DNA from: Paenibacillus tuaregi
GTDB taxonomy: Bacteria > Bacillota > Bacilli > Paenibacillales > Paenibacillaceae
Assembly: GCF_900086655.1 (NCBI RefSeq)
Contig: NZ_LT575476.1
Coordinates: forward strand, 4,906,383-4,946,590
Direction of reading: 5' to 3'
DNA: 40,208 nucleotides
In this document: positions 17,226 to 27,088 of the stretch, one piece after another
Position numbering within the stretch: position 1 is the first letter of the stretch
Layout of the letters: each line of letters opens with the position of its first letter
Made by a program: the position numbers and the translations under genes
The notes under the pieces: model-generated
Told to the model about the DNA's origin: nothing
Databases searched by the model: none
What the model saw: only the letters and a program-made list of their open reading frames with translations

Positions 17226-20200
17226 TTAAAGAGCTACTGGAGCACTTGCAGAAGTATTTCCAGCCAGATCTTCAACTGTTGCGTCAATTGTCGCACCAGC
17301 AGCAGGATCAGTAGTTGTAGTCAATACAACAGTCTTATTATCAGTACCTAGTGCTGCGCTAAGAACGACTTCAGTGCCATCCGCAGCAGCACCATTAGTA
17401 TCAAAAACGTAGTTTGCTACATTTTCAGCATCAGCTTTTTTAACAGCTTCACTGAAAACTACTGTAATTTGTTTAGCACCAGTTTTGGTCGCTGTAAAAG
17501 TAGGAGCAGTTTTATCAACTTTGAAGTTAACTGTAGTTGATTTACCTTGGTTAGTAACTACCAGTTTGTAAGTTCCGTCAACACTGATAGGTGTGCCAGT
17601 TGTATAAGCAACTGCAGCGGCTCCATCTTTCGACAATGTAGCTGTTCCTGCAGTGAATGTAGCAGCCACATCAGTTTTGTAAAGACCGTTTTCAGTAACA
17701 CCAGTTACAGTTGGAGCCGGTGTAGTGTCTATCTTTCCAACTTGGGTCCAGTAAACTGATGATGCAGCAGCTTTATTACCATCAACATCTTTAATTTCAG
17801 ATGCATCAGCAATCACGCTTACTTTATACTCATCAGTTGTTGCTACCCCAATTGTAATATCAACAGATTTACCATCCGCACCAAGAGTAGTAGTGTAGTT
17901 AGTCACAGGCAATCTGTCACCTGTTCTAGCGTTAGTCACTACAAGGTCATATTTGTAGTTATCTGCATTCCCACTAAGCTTTTCACTAAATGGAAGGTTA
18001 ATCTTATTGTTGTCAACAATCAAACGAGTTTGATTAGCTTGCAATTGAACAACCGGCTTCACACCATCTTTAACTGCAATGTTTGTTGCAGCGGTAGCAA
18101 CTGCAAGACCAGTAACTGACTTGATTGCACTGTTAGCTTTAACTCCGATTGTAATAGGAGTTCCTGCAGCATCATAAAGACCAGTTTCATTTACAGTTCC
18201 ACTTAGAGTGACAGTAACAATGTCGCTAGCATCTGTAGTAACAGATCCGATAGAAACACCAGTACCACCAGTCACTTCAAAGTCACTTGCTGTTGCTTGA
18301 CCGATAGGCTGATCAAATCTTACTTTGATTACACCTTTCGAAGTCAATTTAGCTGGTTGAGTAGTATCGTCATCATACTTAGCAGCAAGACCTACAGGGT
18401 TGCTGTTAATTGCTACTGGAGCAGCACCGAAGTTAGTGATGATGTTACCAGCTACGTCTTTCAATGCCAACAGTTGGAATGCTGTCACATTAGCACCAGC
18501 AGTTGATTCATTGATGCCTACGCGAGCGTTATCAATGTATTCAGGGAATACGATACGAACAGATTTACCATTTTGAAGTGGAGTCACTTCTGTACCAGCA
18601 GGAAGTTGTTGAGTCTTATTGTTAATTACAACAAGGTAGTTACCTGCTGATCCAGCACTTGCCAATTCCAGTTCTTTGCTGAAGTTAATAACCAATACTC
18701 GGCCACTACCGGAGTTGGAAGTATACTCTGGGTTTTTAGTATCTTTACCAGTCAATTTTGTGCTGTAATCGGACATTGTATTTTGCAGTTTTGTAGTATC
18801 TCTTACACCAGAAATTTTAAGAGTATAAGATGAGTCAAGGGCACCGTAAGTGCTCAGAGTAAATACTTTGTCATCGGAAGTTCCGTTAGCACCAACAACT
18901 GATCTTACAGGTACAACGTCACCGTTTGATTTAGTAAGAGTGAAGTATTTAACATCTTCGATGCGAACTTGTTTGTTGAATTTCAAAGTGATCTTAGTGT
19001 TATCAAGGGAGCTGATTGACACTTCTGTCACTTCAGGTTGAGTACGATCAAGTTCAGCTTTTACCTTAACTTCAGTTTCTTTGATTTGATTTCCAGAGTA
19101 GTCCTTAACTCCTTCTACAAACAGGCTAGTTTCATATCCTGGCAGGCTATTCTTTGTGAAATCAAATGCGTATACAGTAGAAGAGATACGTGTGAAGGAA
19201 CCAGCTTCTTTTTTGTCATTACCGGATTTCCAGTATACATTCGAAGCATTGATTGTATCAGGATCTACTTCTTCGCTGAAAGTCAATGTCACTCTCTCAA
19301 GAGTTGCATTGTTGCTTACTACAGTTGGTGCAGTAGTATCTTCAGCTACAGTAAAGTCAACTTCTTTAGTAAGAGCTTTGAATTTGTTGTAGTCTTCAAC
19401 GCCAGATACTTCAAGTTTGTGCGCACCTACAGACAGATCTGTAGAAGAATAAGGCTTCAGCACAACTTCACGAGCACCTGCAGTTACAGAACCGAAGAAC
19501 GATTTGCCGTCAAGTTTGAAATTAGTAGAGCTAGCTGTTTTGATTGGCTCAGAGAATGTTACTTTGATCGCTTTGGTTCCAAGTGCTTTCACTTCAGAAA
19601 CTTCTGGAAGCGCATTATCAATTGGAGTGAATCCAAAATTTGTAACATCAACTGTTTTGTCTCCAGCTTTTACGTTTCTAACCGAAAGTTTGTAAGCCTT
19701 TTGGTTCTGAAGCACGTTGCCGTTAACTTCTTTAACTGCCAAACGAACAGTTTTACCATCAGCCAACAAAGTAGCAGAGTCAATTTGTACAGAGCTGTCT
19801 ACAGAATACTTATCTTTGTCTTCTGCAGATGCTTGATCAACAGTACCATCAAATGCTACTTCGATTTCTTTCAGGTTGTTTGCTGTAACAGCTTGAACTT
19901 TAGTTGCAGTAGTCACAACATAAGTAACCTTAGTTGCAATTGTATTGCCTTTGGAATCTTTGAACTCAACTGCAGTTTCTTTGTTAGCTTCAAGAGCTTT
20001 GTCAAGTTTTACCTTAACAACTTCGCCATTGGAAAGTGTGAACTCAACGTTGTTAGCGTCCACTACTTTGTAAGAAGCAACAGTTGGGATGGAGCTCTTC
20101 TGATCGATAGTATAAGCAGCTACAACCACTTGGGAGCGAGTTGCGGCAGCTTGGAAGTTAAGGTTCTTCTCGAGCAAACCAGCGTTGATCGCTGCTTGAA

Positions 20201-20666
20201 CGTAGCCTTGAGCCCACTTAGTAGCACTGTTGTCAATGCCAGTAGTTGGAACTTCAAGGTTCAGAGCACGTACAAGAACGGTAGCCAATTCTTCTACAGA
20301 CACGTTACCGTTGAAGTTGAAGATTTTCTTAGCTTCATTATCACCTTTCATGATACCAGCAGCAGCTACTGCTTCGATGTAAGGTGCAGGCCATTTAGCG
20401 TCTTTCTTGTAGTTCTTGTCGTTGAAAGAATACACACCAGTGATTTCTTTCAGGCCTTTAACTTTAACGATCACTTTAGCAAGTTCTGCACGAGTGATTG
20501 TTTTCTCCAAATGAGCGGAACCATCTGCATATCCATTCAGGATGCCTTTAGCTTTCAAAGCATCAAATTGTTGTTGTGGTGTGAGGGACTCAGCACCGAA
20601 TGCTACAGAAGCAAACATGGAGAATGCCATTGCTGTAGACAATGCTACGGATAAAATTTTCTTCAT
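17226..20666 (-). CDS. Major S-layer protein candidate with three N-terminal SLH domains
   Basis: The product has 1146 residues from the ATG at 20666. It opens with the signal peptide MKKILSVALSTAMAFSMFAS, cut near VAFGAE. The first 180 mature residues hold three SLH repeats (motifs ITRAE, VSVEE, ATRSQ at the ligand-binding position). The rest is Ig-like or Big-type beta modules, with repeated 'VTFSEPI', 'LTFSEEV', 'KFNKQV' and 'VVFSEAV' strands. The codon choice is AT-rich and uniform. SLH domains bind pyruvylated secondary polymer made by the TagO/TagA/CsaB genes to the right. The other two SLH proteins carry the domain at the C-terminus, so this one is the best candidate for the lattice protein. 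An in-frame start at 20738 could add 24 residues. Confidence 0.92.
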   Translation of the reverse strand: MKKILSVALSTAMAFSMFASVAFGAESLTPQQQFDALKAKGILNGYADGSAHLEKTITRAELAKVIVKVKGLKEITGVYSFNDKNYKKDAKWPAPYIEAVAAAGIMKGDNEAKKIFNFNGNVSVEELATVLVRALNLEVPTTGIDNSATKWAQGYVQAAINAGLLEKNLNFQAAATRSQVVVAAYTIDQKSSIPTVASYKVVDANNVEFTLSNGEVVKVKLDKALEANKETAVEFKDSKGNTIATKVTYVVTTATKVQAVTANNLKEIEVAFDGTVDQASAEDKDKYSVDSSVQIDSATLLADGKTVRLAVKEVNGNVLQNQKAYKLSVRNVKAGDKTVDVTNFGFTPIDNALPEVSEVKALGTKAIKVTFSEPIKTASSTNFKLDGKSFFGSVTAGAREVVLKPYSSTDLSVGAHKLEVSGVEDYNKFKALTKEVDFTVAEDTTAPTVVSNNATLERVTLTFSEEVDPDTINASNVYWKSGNDKKEAGSFTRISSTVYAFDFTKNSLPGYETSLFVEGVKDYSGNQIKETEVKVKAELDRTQPEVTEVSISSLDNTKITLKFNKQVRIEDVKYFTLTKSNGDVVPVRSVVGANGTSDDKVFTLSTYGALDSSYTLKISGVRDTTKLQNTMSDYSTKLTGKDTKNPEYTSNSGSGRVLVINFSKELELASAGSAGNYLVVINNKTQQLPAGTEVTPLQNGKSVRIVFPEYIDNARVGINESTAGANVTAFQLLALKDVAGNIITNFGAAPVAINSNPVGLAAKYDDDTTQPAKLTSKGVIKVRFDQPIGQATASDFEVTGGTGVSIGSVTTDASDIVTVTLSGTVNETGLYDAAGTPITIGVKANSAIKSVTGLAVATAATNIAVKDGVKPVVQLQANQTRLIVDNNKINLPFSEKLSGNADNYKYDLVVTNARTGDRLPVTNYTTTLGADGKSVDITIGVATTDEYKVSVIADASEIKDVDGNKAAASSVYWTQVGKIDTTPAPTVTGVTENGLYKTDVAATFTAGTATLSKDGAAAVAYTTGTPISVDGTYKLVVTNQGKSTTVNFKVDKTAPTFTATKTGAKQITVVFSEAVKKADAENVANYVFDTNGAAADGTEVVLSAALGTDNKTVVLTTTTDPAAGATIDATVEDLAGNTSASAPVAL

Positions 20667-20735
20667 AACCTTTTTTTCTCCTCCTTGAATATCTTTCACT
20701 TGAGAATTTTCTTTAAATGTATAGCTCATGTTACT

Positions 20736-20757
20736 CATTAGCCGATACACCCCCTTT
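20736..20757 (-). promoter_or_regulatory. Second upstream ribosome site and in-frame start for the S-layer gene
   Basis: AAAGGGGGTG (20748-20757) precedes an ATG at 20738 by 11 nt. The frame reads MSNMSYTFKENSQVKDIQ, GGEKKV and continues into the main start at 20666, which has its own AAGGAGG (20680-20686). Two in-frame starts 24 codons apart would yield either a peptide-extended pre-protein or ribosome loading upstream of the signal peptide. Whether both are used cannot be seen here. Confidence 0.5.
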
Positions 20758-20863
20758 CCCGAGTTGAGCGAGTTACTATAAATTATGTCTGTGAACGGGC
20801 CACAGAAACTTGTAAACTTTTGGAGCATGTAGAAATAGAGTAGTTTCCTAATCCTACCTTGAC

Positions 20864-20892
20864 ATTATACAATGGGTCCCTAGAGCCGTAAA
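20864..20892 (-). promoter_or_regulatory. Sigma-A promoter of the S-layer gene
   Basis: The minus strand reads TTTACG (20887-20892), 17 nt, then a perfect TATAAT (20864-20869). Transcription from about 20857 gives a leader of ~120-190 nt depending on the start used. Upstream (20900-21180) there is only AT-rich sequence and a TCCCT/AGGGA inverted repeat near 20921-20933, with no gene. Confidence 0.6.
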
Positions 20893-21181
20893 GAACATTT
20901 TTCTAGTAAATAGACAAGTTTCCCTATGAGGGACATTATGGATTGTCTAAATTGGTCGCCCGTTGTTCATGTTCTACATCTTAAACGCAGGTAAAATCAA
21001 AAAGTTGCGGGTTTGCGAAAAAAAATTAAAAAGTTGTTATGACTTAGTATTCGCGCCCTCATATTCAACAATCTCCCAGGGATGGGGCTTTACGGGTTTT
21101 AGTATAGCATGGCTGTATCTTCCAGTCATTAAGCAAGTTTTCCCAATACAATACCCTGGATTTTGCCAATTCAAACATAAG

Positions 21182-21207
21182 AAAAAGACGTCCATAAACG
21201 AACGTCT
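21182..21207 (-). terminator. Terminator of the 113-residue gene
   Basis: AGACGT (21186-21191) and ACGTCT (21202-21207) form a stem with a T-run on the minus strand. It lies about 33 nt beyond the stop codon. Confidence 0.7.
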
Positions 21208-21239
21208 CCTAATAATATATCGTATTTCACTTTCAATTA

Positions 21240-21581
21240 TTACCTTACTTTCATAGCCAAATCAATAATACGTGCGCGCATCTGAGGATCAGAGCTCAGG
21301 TTCGTGTACATATTCTCGATTGCCTGCTTGTTGTCCTTGTAGGTCTTCTCGTGCTTCATGGTGACATGTGACCAGTCGATCAGCGCGTTTTCTGCCAGTG
21401 TCAGCTCATTAAATGCATCGTGGAAGCCAGTCTCCATGACAAGGCCTTCCATAACCTCTTGAGTAACTTCCTGCAGCTTCGCAGTCTCCTCAATCTTCTT
21501 CTCCAATACTTTCGCTCTATCCTCAAATTTCGACTTTGCTTTCATATAATCCAGCTGTGCTTTCGATAACAACGGTTTCAT
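21240..21581 (-). CDS. Small coiled-coil protein of unknown function
   Basis: The product has 113 residues from ATG 21581. I reject the longer upstream frame, because a good promoter (21624-21652) lies inside it and would put the transcript start near 21617. Residues 1-60 are helical and highly charged (LDYMKAKSKFEDRAKVLEKK), followed by an acidic helix and a basic tail. There is no signal peptide or transmembrane segment, so it should be cytoplasmic. It lies between two SLH-protein genes but has its own promoter and terminator. I do not recognise a family. A regulator or chaperone role would be a guess. Confidence 0.7.
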   Translation of the reverse strand: MKPLLSKAQLDYMKAKSKFEDRAKVLEKKIEETAKLQEVTQEVMEGLVMETGFHDAFNELTLAENALIDWSHVTMKHEKTYKDNKQAIENMYTNLSSDPQMRARIIDLAMKVR

Positions 21582-21623
21582 GTACTTGTTCACCCTTTTG
21601 CAGAAAATGTCTATTACTCTGTT

Positions 21624-21652
21624 ATTGTATCCTAATCTACGAATAATTACAA
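21624..21652 (-). promoter_or_regulatory. Sigma-A promoter of the 113-residue gene
   Basis: TTGTAA (21647-21652), 17 nt spacer, TACAAT (21624-21629) on the minus strand. The start near 21617 leaves a 36-nt leader to ATG 21581 and decides the start of that gene. Confidence 0.65.
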
Positions 21653-21704
21653 AAAGATGTAATTGGAAATTACAGTTTGTCCCTCTATTGCTAGAGTTGT
21701 CATT

Positions 21705-21742
21705 AAAATACCCGCCTGCAAGCTTGACGCTCACAAGCGGGT
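21705..21742 (-). terminator. Terminator of the 1296-residue SLH gene
   Basis: ACCCGC (21710-21715) pairs with GCGGGT (21737-21742), with further partial pairing inside; on the minus strand the tail is TATTTTAATG. It starts 12 nt after the stop codon. Confidence 0.75.
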
Positions 21743-21754
21743 AAAGGTTAGGGA

Positions 21755-24700
21755 TTAGCTTAAGTTTTTAGGGAAGACCTTAGTTCCCTTTTTAAGCAAT
21801 TCTACAGCTATCTTCCCTGCCTCCGCACGGGTCATGTTGGATTTAGGATTAAAATTATATGCAGGTTTCTTTTGCCCGGCTTGAGTCACTGGAGTACCTG
21901 ACATGATTTTCGCCTGGGACACTGCCTGAATCGATGGCATAGCATACTTATCCATTTGTCCTGAGTCAAGGAAGGACTTCGCCAATGTAGCCTCAAGCTT
22001 GGCATCATTTACAGCCAACTTGAGTTTAAGAGCACGTGCAATCATCACTGCAGCCTGCTCACGGGTGATTGGCTGATCTGGAGCAAATACGCCTTCTGTC
22101 TGTCCAGTTACAATCCCAGCTCTGGCAGCTGTCTCGATATGAGCGTAATCCCATGTCTCAGATGCTGCACTTGGCACAAGATCCACAAATGTCTGATTGT
22201 TATCATAGTTCAAAGGTAGATTTAGACCTTTCACCAGCAGGGTCGCAAACTCCCCTCTGCTCGTTTGGTCATCTGCCCCAAATTGCTCGAAGCGAACATT
22301 CTTCATAAGGCCTTTTGAGTACAAAGCATTCAATATATTACGGGCCCAACTATGATTCGTAATATCTTTGTATCCGCGGCTCATCTTCATTACTGTATAA
22401 TATCCGAACTCATCAAAAGGAACAGTGACGGTATGCTGCCTAGTATCTACTTCTCCACCAATATTCTCCCATTGACGATTTTTGGTGTACCTGAAGACAG
22501 TAACCGTTGTGCCGGCTTCATCAACAACGCTTGGATTATACGCAATAGTAAGCGTACCGCGTTGGGAAGGCTTTACAATGCGTTCTGCCGGAGTCTGCGG
22601 ATCTCCGAATAGCCCTTCAACTGAATATGGAGCCAGGCCATTTGTTGACGGCTTATAGCCTGCCGTTCCCTTCGCACCTTGTTCTCCTAATCCTCCGTTA
22701 ATCCAATATACTTCAGATATTCTGCTGAAATTGTTATTTGTATTTAAAAAGTTGTAGTAATAATCATCTGTGATTTTCCAGACAGGGTTCCCCTTCTCAT
22801 CAACAATCCCGGAATACGCAATGATATTGCCATAGTCATTCCGACGTTCCACAATGCCGTTTGCCGGATCAGCAATACCAAAGAGAAGCTTAGTATCTGG
22901 ATAGAACTTAGTTATCCCACTAGTGTCCACACTCTTCATTACTGTTGCTTTAGGAAAGCTTAGTTGGAGCGCTTTGTTAAAGACTGAATATTTCGCAGCT
23001 ACTTTCGGAGCCATGAATTCAGCATCAACCCCTACCGTTCCCGTGTAGTATACATTGATCGTACTTGTATTCGTCACACTGCCACGAACGACCTGAATCT
23101 TAATAGGATTAGACTTATCTTGTTTTAATCCAACATAATCAAGAACAAAGCGGTTCTCGCCAAGGTCGGTACGTTTCACCGCAGGGACTTTATCAATAAC
23201 AACTTGTGAAGCACCCTCAGCTTCAATATCAAAATGAACAAAGTTTTTAGTTACTACATATTGATCGCCTACTGTAGGTTGAGGGGCCAGGATGCGATAA
23301 GAACCAGCCTCTCTGATTAATTCTAACTTTTGAGTAGTTTTTGCACCTGTTTTGTTAATTAATTCTAAAGTATAAACATAGGTGCCCGGCGCATCTGTAG
23401 TCAAATCTCTAACACGCATTACAAAGTCATTTTGAGTTCCAGAGAAATCATAAGAATATCTTGTTCCACTGAAAGTTACATTTTCATTAGCTGTATTATT
23501 CGCAGGTAGATCAACGGATAAAATGTTCTTTGTCCCTAGATTCAGGTTAGCCTTAACAGCTCCAGTTCCACGAAATACTAAATCGAATGTTTTCAAACTC
23601 GTTGTGTACTGATTATTTTTGTAAATAAAATCAGGGGTCAAATTAAAAATCTTTGCAATTTGCGGGTTATCGGAAGAATAACTATCCTTACTCGGGAACT
23701 CTGGCCGATCCTTACCTACTGCAGGTTGAAAATTGGTCACTGTGGATACATTGCTATCATTTATATAAATTCTTAGCTCTTTTCGTACCTGACGTGACTG
23801 CCCCTTATCGTCCTTACCTGTGCCTGTAAAGACAAGTTTGTTCTCTCCAAACACAAGAGGTCCGGATTCAGCTGAAATATTAATAGGAAATTCAAATTTT
23901 CCATCGGCACCCAGCCAGTTATCCGTACTGGACTTCACCTTTACGCCATTCGCAAAAGCTTCCGCTGTAAAATACTGGCTTAAGTTATCGAAATCAACAT
24001 ATTGACCTTTTACTGTTAAAGTTTGAGCTCCATTAGAGTCAATATTATAAGTCTGCCCATCCGTTAAATTCTCTACATAAATATAATTTTTAGAAGCAAA
24101 CGAGATGGTTACATCTTTATATGCTGATGACTGATCATACTTAAATCGAACGGTTTGGTTTCCGTTTTGGAACCCTTCGATTAGGTAAATGTATTGTGTA
24201 TCAGAGATAGTTTTTGCCAGTTTAACACTAATACTCTGTGTAGACAAAGGAAGGTATTGAGCCAAGAGCTTGTCCGGATCTGCCGGCTTGCTATTAGTGC
24301 TAACCTTAATATAAAAGTTACCCGAGTCAATCTTGGCACCATCCAGCGCCTCGCCTGTAGGTACGGTTGTACTCGCTGGGTCAGTATATCCTCTAAGATA
24401 CTTCATATCTGTAATTACAGTCTGCCCCTGTTTGTATTGGAAATCGACTGATTTACTAATTGTACTAGTGCCATAGGAAACACTAAGAGCATGGCTTTGG
24501 CTTACATTAATTACATTTGAGCTATCTTTGCTAAAAAGCAGCGGATCTATTACGAAGGTAACCAGACGGTAAGAAGGTGTATTTTGCCCTAATCCTGGAA
24601 TATAAACTTCATCCGTACCCGAAGTCGTAATTTTGCCACTAGCATCGAGTTGCAGACCTCCATAATAAGTTGGAGTCACTGCTGTCCCATTTACCTTAAT

Positions 24701-25645
24701 TGCCCCGTTGCCGTTAAATGGCTTGCCGCTATCATCTGGTACTAGCATTTGTGCATATACCTTGGCCTTGTCACTGTTTTCAGTAAACACAGGTACATTA
24801 TTCAATAGATTCTGTGCATAATTCGCGCTATCTACAAGATACAACCCAACAATTGGATTCTTCTGATCGTAGTAGTACAGTAAATATTTGAATGTCAGTG
24901 TATCTGAGCCATTCTCAACTATGAGTTTTAACTCATTTAATCCAGGACTAATTTTGAATTGCTGAGAGAAGAATGTACCGTCCTGAAGAATTGTTGTCGG
25001 CAGAGGAGTGGCATTATTCACCGACACGGTAATCTTGGTAGCGTTCTGAGCCTTCCCTTCAAGTGTGATCTGATCTTTAGGAACCACAACTTGGGAACCT
25101 TCATTAAGGTTAAGCTTGTCTGCTCCACCTAGGACCTTCAAACTCTCTACATAAGGAACCTTATCAAAAAGAATATAAAATGACTCTGAACGTTCATTTA
25201 ATCCTTGAGAGCCTCTAAATGTGATTTGGTTCATCCCTGGATACAGGGTCAGATTTGCCGTAAACCGATTATCTGGGCTGTTTACATCCAACTGTATTAC
25301 CCCTGGAGCCACGTGGGTAGCATCCTGTATCCAGCTTCCATCGGATCCCTGTGTTAATTGCTGCACATTCACAGCAAGAGTAGAACCTGTTACTTTCGTA
25401 TAGGTGCCTGATACAGGCACCGAGGAACTGGTTACATGATATACATTTGTTCTTGAAAGTTGATTAGCACTATTTTTAGGAAGTGTTAAGTCAACAGTGT
25501 TTCGAAGATCTGCAATATCAGGTGTAAAAAAACTAGTCGGTTTCAAGGTAGCCGCCGATACAGTCCCCGTCAGTCCCACCGGAACCAAAGATACCAACAG
25601 TGTCAACAACATAAGCCATATTAACGGCTTTTTCGTGCGCTGCAT
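21755..25645 (-). CDS. Large SLH-anchored surface protein with multiple Ig-like modules
   Basis: The product has 1296 residues from ATG 25645, behind AAAGGAG. Residues 1-32 form a signal peptide (LIWLMLLTLLVSLVPVGLTG). A beta-rich mosaic follows: Ig-like modules with repeats such as GMNQITFRGSQGLNERS, GLNELKLIVENGSDTLTF and FGENKLVFTGTGKDDKGQS. The last 190 residues are three SLH repeats (YKDITNHSWARNILNALYSK with TSRGE; FVDLVPSAASETWDYAHIET with ITREQ; FLDSGQMDKYAMPSIQAVSQ with MTRAE). It should sit on the wall via the pyruvylated polymer whose genes lie next to it. It is a single-gene unit between the terminators at 21705 and 25809. AT-rich relative to the tagO side. Confidence 0.88.
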   Translation of the reverse strand: MQRTKKPLIWLMLLTLLVSLVPVGLTGTVSAATLKPTSFFTPDIADLRNTVDLTLPKNSANQLSRTNVYHVTSSSVPVSGTYTKVTGSTLAVNVQQLTQGSDGSWIQDATHVAPGVIQLDVNSPDNRFTANLTLYPGMNQITFRGSQGLNERSESFYILFDKVPYVESLKVLGGADKLNLNEGSQVVVPKDQITLEGKAQNATKITVSVNNATPLPTTILQDGTFFSQQFKISPGLNELKLIVENGSDTLTFKYLLYYYDQKNPIVGLYLVDSANYAQNLLNNVPVFTENSDKAKVYAQMLVPDDSGKPFNGNGAIKVNGTAVTPTYYGGLQLDASGKITTSGTDEVYIPGLGQNTPSYRLVTFVIDPLLFSKDSSNVINVSQSHALSVSYGTSTISKSVDFQYKQGQTVITDMKYLRGYTDPASTTVPTGEALDGAKIDSGNFYIKVSTNSKPADPDKLLAQYLPLSTQSISVKLAKTISDTQYIYLIEGFQNGNQTVRFKYDQSSAYKDVTISFASKNYIYVENLTDGQTYNIDSNGAQTLTVKGQYVDFDNLSQYFTAEAFANGVKVKSSTDNWLGADGKFEFPINISAESGPLVFGENKLVFTGTGKDDKGQSRQVRKELRIYINDSNVSTVTNFQPAVGKDRPEFPSKDSYSSDNPQIAKIFNLTPDFIYKNNQYTTSLKTFDLVFRGTGAVKANLNLGTKNILSVDLPANNTANENVTFSGTRYSYDFSGTQNDFVMRVRDLTTDAPGTYVYTLELINKTGAKTTQKLELIREAGSYRILAPQPTVGDQYVVTKNFVHFDIEAEGASQVVIDKVPAVKRTDLGENRFVLDYVGLKQDKSNPIKIQVVRGSVTNTSTINVYYTGTVGVDAEFMAPKVAAKYSVFNKALQLSFPKATVMKSVDTSGITKFYPDTKLLFGIADPANGIVERRNDYGNIIAYSGIVDEKGNPVWKITDDYYYNFLNTNNNFSRISEVYWINGGLGEQGAKGTAGYKPSTNGLAPYSVEGLFGDPQTPAERIVKPSQRGTLTIAYNPSVVDEAGTTVTVFRYTKNRQWENIGGEVDTRQHTVTVPFDEFGYYTVMKMSRGYKDITNHSWARNILNALYSKGLMKNVRFEQFGADDQTSRGEFATLLVKGLNLPLNYDNNQTFVDLVPSAASETWDYAHIETAARAGIVTGQTEGVFAPDQPITREQAAVMIARALKLKLAVNDAKLEATLAKSFLDSGQMDKYAMPSIQAVSQAKIMSGTPVTQAGQKKPAYNFNPKSNMTRAEAGKIAVELLKKGTKVFPKNLS

Positions 25646-25808
25646 GTATGAATCTCTCCTTTATAAGGTCAGTTATCTTCTTTATCGGACAACCGTGAGA
25701 GATTTTGAAGAAAAATGGAATAAAAAAATCCAAATTAATGGAATTTTGCCTCTTAATACCCAAAAGATCGTTCTTTGGCGCTATGGGGATAAGGAAACGG
25801 CAGCAAAC

Positions 25809-25844
25809 AAAAAAATCCCGCTGTACGAATGCACAGCGGGATTT
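25809..25844 (-). terminator. Terminator of tagO
   Basis: AAATCCCGCTGT (25813-25824) and ACAGCGGGATTT (25833-25844) form a 12-bp perfect stem with an 8-nt loop, followed on the minus strand by seven T. It lies 10 nt after the tagO stop codon. Confidence 0.9.
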
Positions 25845-25854
25845 CTATTCAGAC

Positions 25855-26976
25855 TCAGTCCGAGCGCTCCGTGCTCTCCTTCATCCGCAATCTTGCGAGG
25901 AAGTTGAGTACAGGCCGCTTGGTCTTGCCGATCAGGCCGATGACCTCGGCGCCAATCTGCAGGAAGAAGACCATAATACAAATGACCACGAAGGTTACCC
26001 AGTTGGCCGAATAGAGTGCGGCCGAGGACTGGATGATCGCCAGCACCCCGAAGAAAGCGGCGATCCCATAGATGATCAGCACCGTCTGGCGGTGGCTGAA
26101 GCCAAGCTCTCGCAGACAATGATGCAGGTGGCCTTTATCCGGCGAGAAGATCGGTTTCTTCTGCATCCAGCGGCGCACAATAGCAAACATGGTATCCGAA
26201 AGCGGAACCCCAATCAGAATGAGCGGGGTCAGGAACGAGACAATCGCAACCTGTTTAAATCCTAACAGGGACAGCAGCGCAAGGCTGAAGCCCAGGAACA
26301 AGGCCCCGGAATCCCCCATGAAGATCTTGGCAGGGTGGAAATTGAAATACAGAAAGCCCAGAATGCTGCCAAGCAGCAGCAGGCACAGAAGAGCAGTAAT
26401 TTCGTTGCCCATAATAAAGGCCATCACCGCAATCGTACCGATCGCAATGGCGGATACACCTGCAGCGAGACCATCCAATCCATCGATCAGATTAATTGCA
26501 TTGGTTACTCCGACGATCCATAGAATCGTAAACGGGATCGAAATCCAGGTCTCCACGGAGGAGTAGGTGTGAAAAGGTATATTAGCAAATTCAATTTTAA
26601 TATCAAATCCGAATACAACTACACAAGCAGTTGCAATCTGAACCACCAATTTCAGCTTGGCCGAAAGATCAAAACGGTCATCCAAAGCGCCAAGCAGCAC
26701 AATCATGGTACCACCGACGAGAAACGCTCCCACGAAGTCGAGGTCTCTGGAAGAGATATAACTATCCGGGATAAAAGGAAGTAGTGCGACTAAACCGATA
26801 ACAAAAGATAAATAAATGCCTAGTCCACCGAGTCTCGGCATTACTCTGGTATGCACCTTGCGCGCATTTGGAACATCGACCACACCGGCTTTGATCGCAA
26901 ATTTCTTAACGAGCGGTGTTAATCCGAGCGCCAGAACCAGCGCGGCGATAAACCCGATGATATAGATCATCAACAT
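25855..26976 (-). CDS. tagO: Undecaprenyl-phosphate GlcNAc-1-phosphate transferase
   Basis: This MraY/WecA/TagO-type membrane enzyme has 373 residues with about ten hydrophobic segments. Conserved cytoplasmic motifs are LGALDDRFD, NLIDGLDGLAAG, FMGDSGALFLGF and the histidine-rich PDKGHLHHCLRELG near the C-terminus. It transfers GlcNAc-1-phosphate from UDP-GlcNAc to undecaprenyl phosphate, the first step of wall teichoic acid or secondary cell wall polymer. ATG 26976 is 11 nt behind GGGGG; the upstream ATG at 26994 is in frame but has a poor site. Its neighbours tagA and csaB fit a secondary polymer pathway. The next gene downstream encodes an SLH protein. Confidence 0.92.
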   Translation of the reverse strand: MLMIYIIGFIAALVLALGLTPLVKKFAIKAGVVDVPNARKVHTRVMPRLGGLGIYLSFVIGLVALLPFIPDSYISSRDLDFVGAFLVGGTMIVLLGALDDRFDLSAKLKLVVQIATACVVVFGFDIKIEFANIPFHTYSSVETWISIPFTILWIVGVTNAINLIDGLDGLAAGVSAIAIGTIAVMAFIMGNEITALLCLLLLGSILGFLYFNFHPAKIFMGDSGALFLGFSLALLSLLGFKQVAIVSFLTPLILIGVPLSDTMFAIVRRWMQKKPIFSPDKGHLHHCLRELGFSHRQTVLIIYGIAAFFGVLAIIQSSAALYSANWVTFVVICIMVFFLQIGAEVIGLIGKTKRPVLNFLARLRMKESTERSD

Positions 26977-27088
26977 GTCAAATTCAACCCCCATTTTATC
27001 TACCGAATGAATTATACTCCGAATGCAAACAAACTACCAACTCTGTAATTCAGCAAATTTCGGCTGATTTTCAGAGAATTCCGCCCAT

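Noticed and set aside
19038..20654. A 538-codon plus-strand frame opposite the S-layer gene
   Set aside because: It lies wholly antisense to an SLH protein with clear domains; the peptide is Ser/Cys/Phe-rich and has no family likeness. Long antisense frames arise from the biased codon use of the sense gene.
21582..21734. Longer start for the 113-residue protein
   Set aside because: The promoter at 21624-21652 lies inside this extension and the transcript would start after the longer start codon.
25646..25808. A riboswitch in the 25646-25808 gap
   Set aside because: Short conserved-looking words do not build any known aptamer; only a terminator and the promoter region of the SLH gene can be supported.
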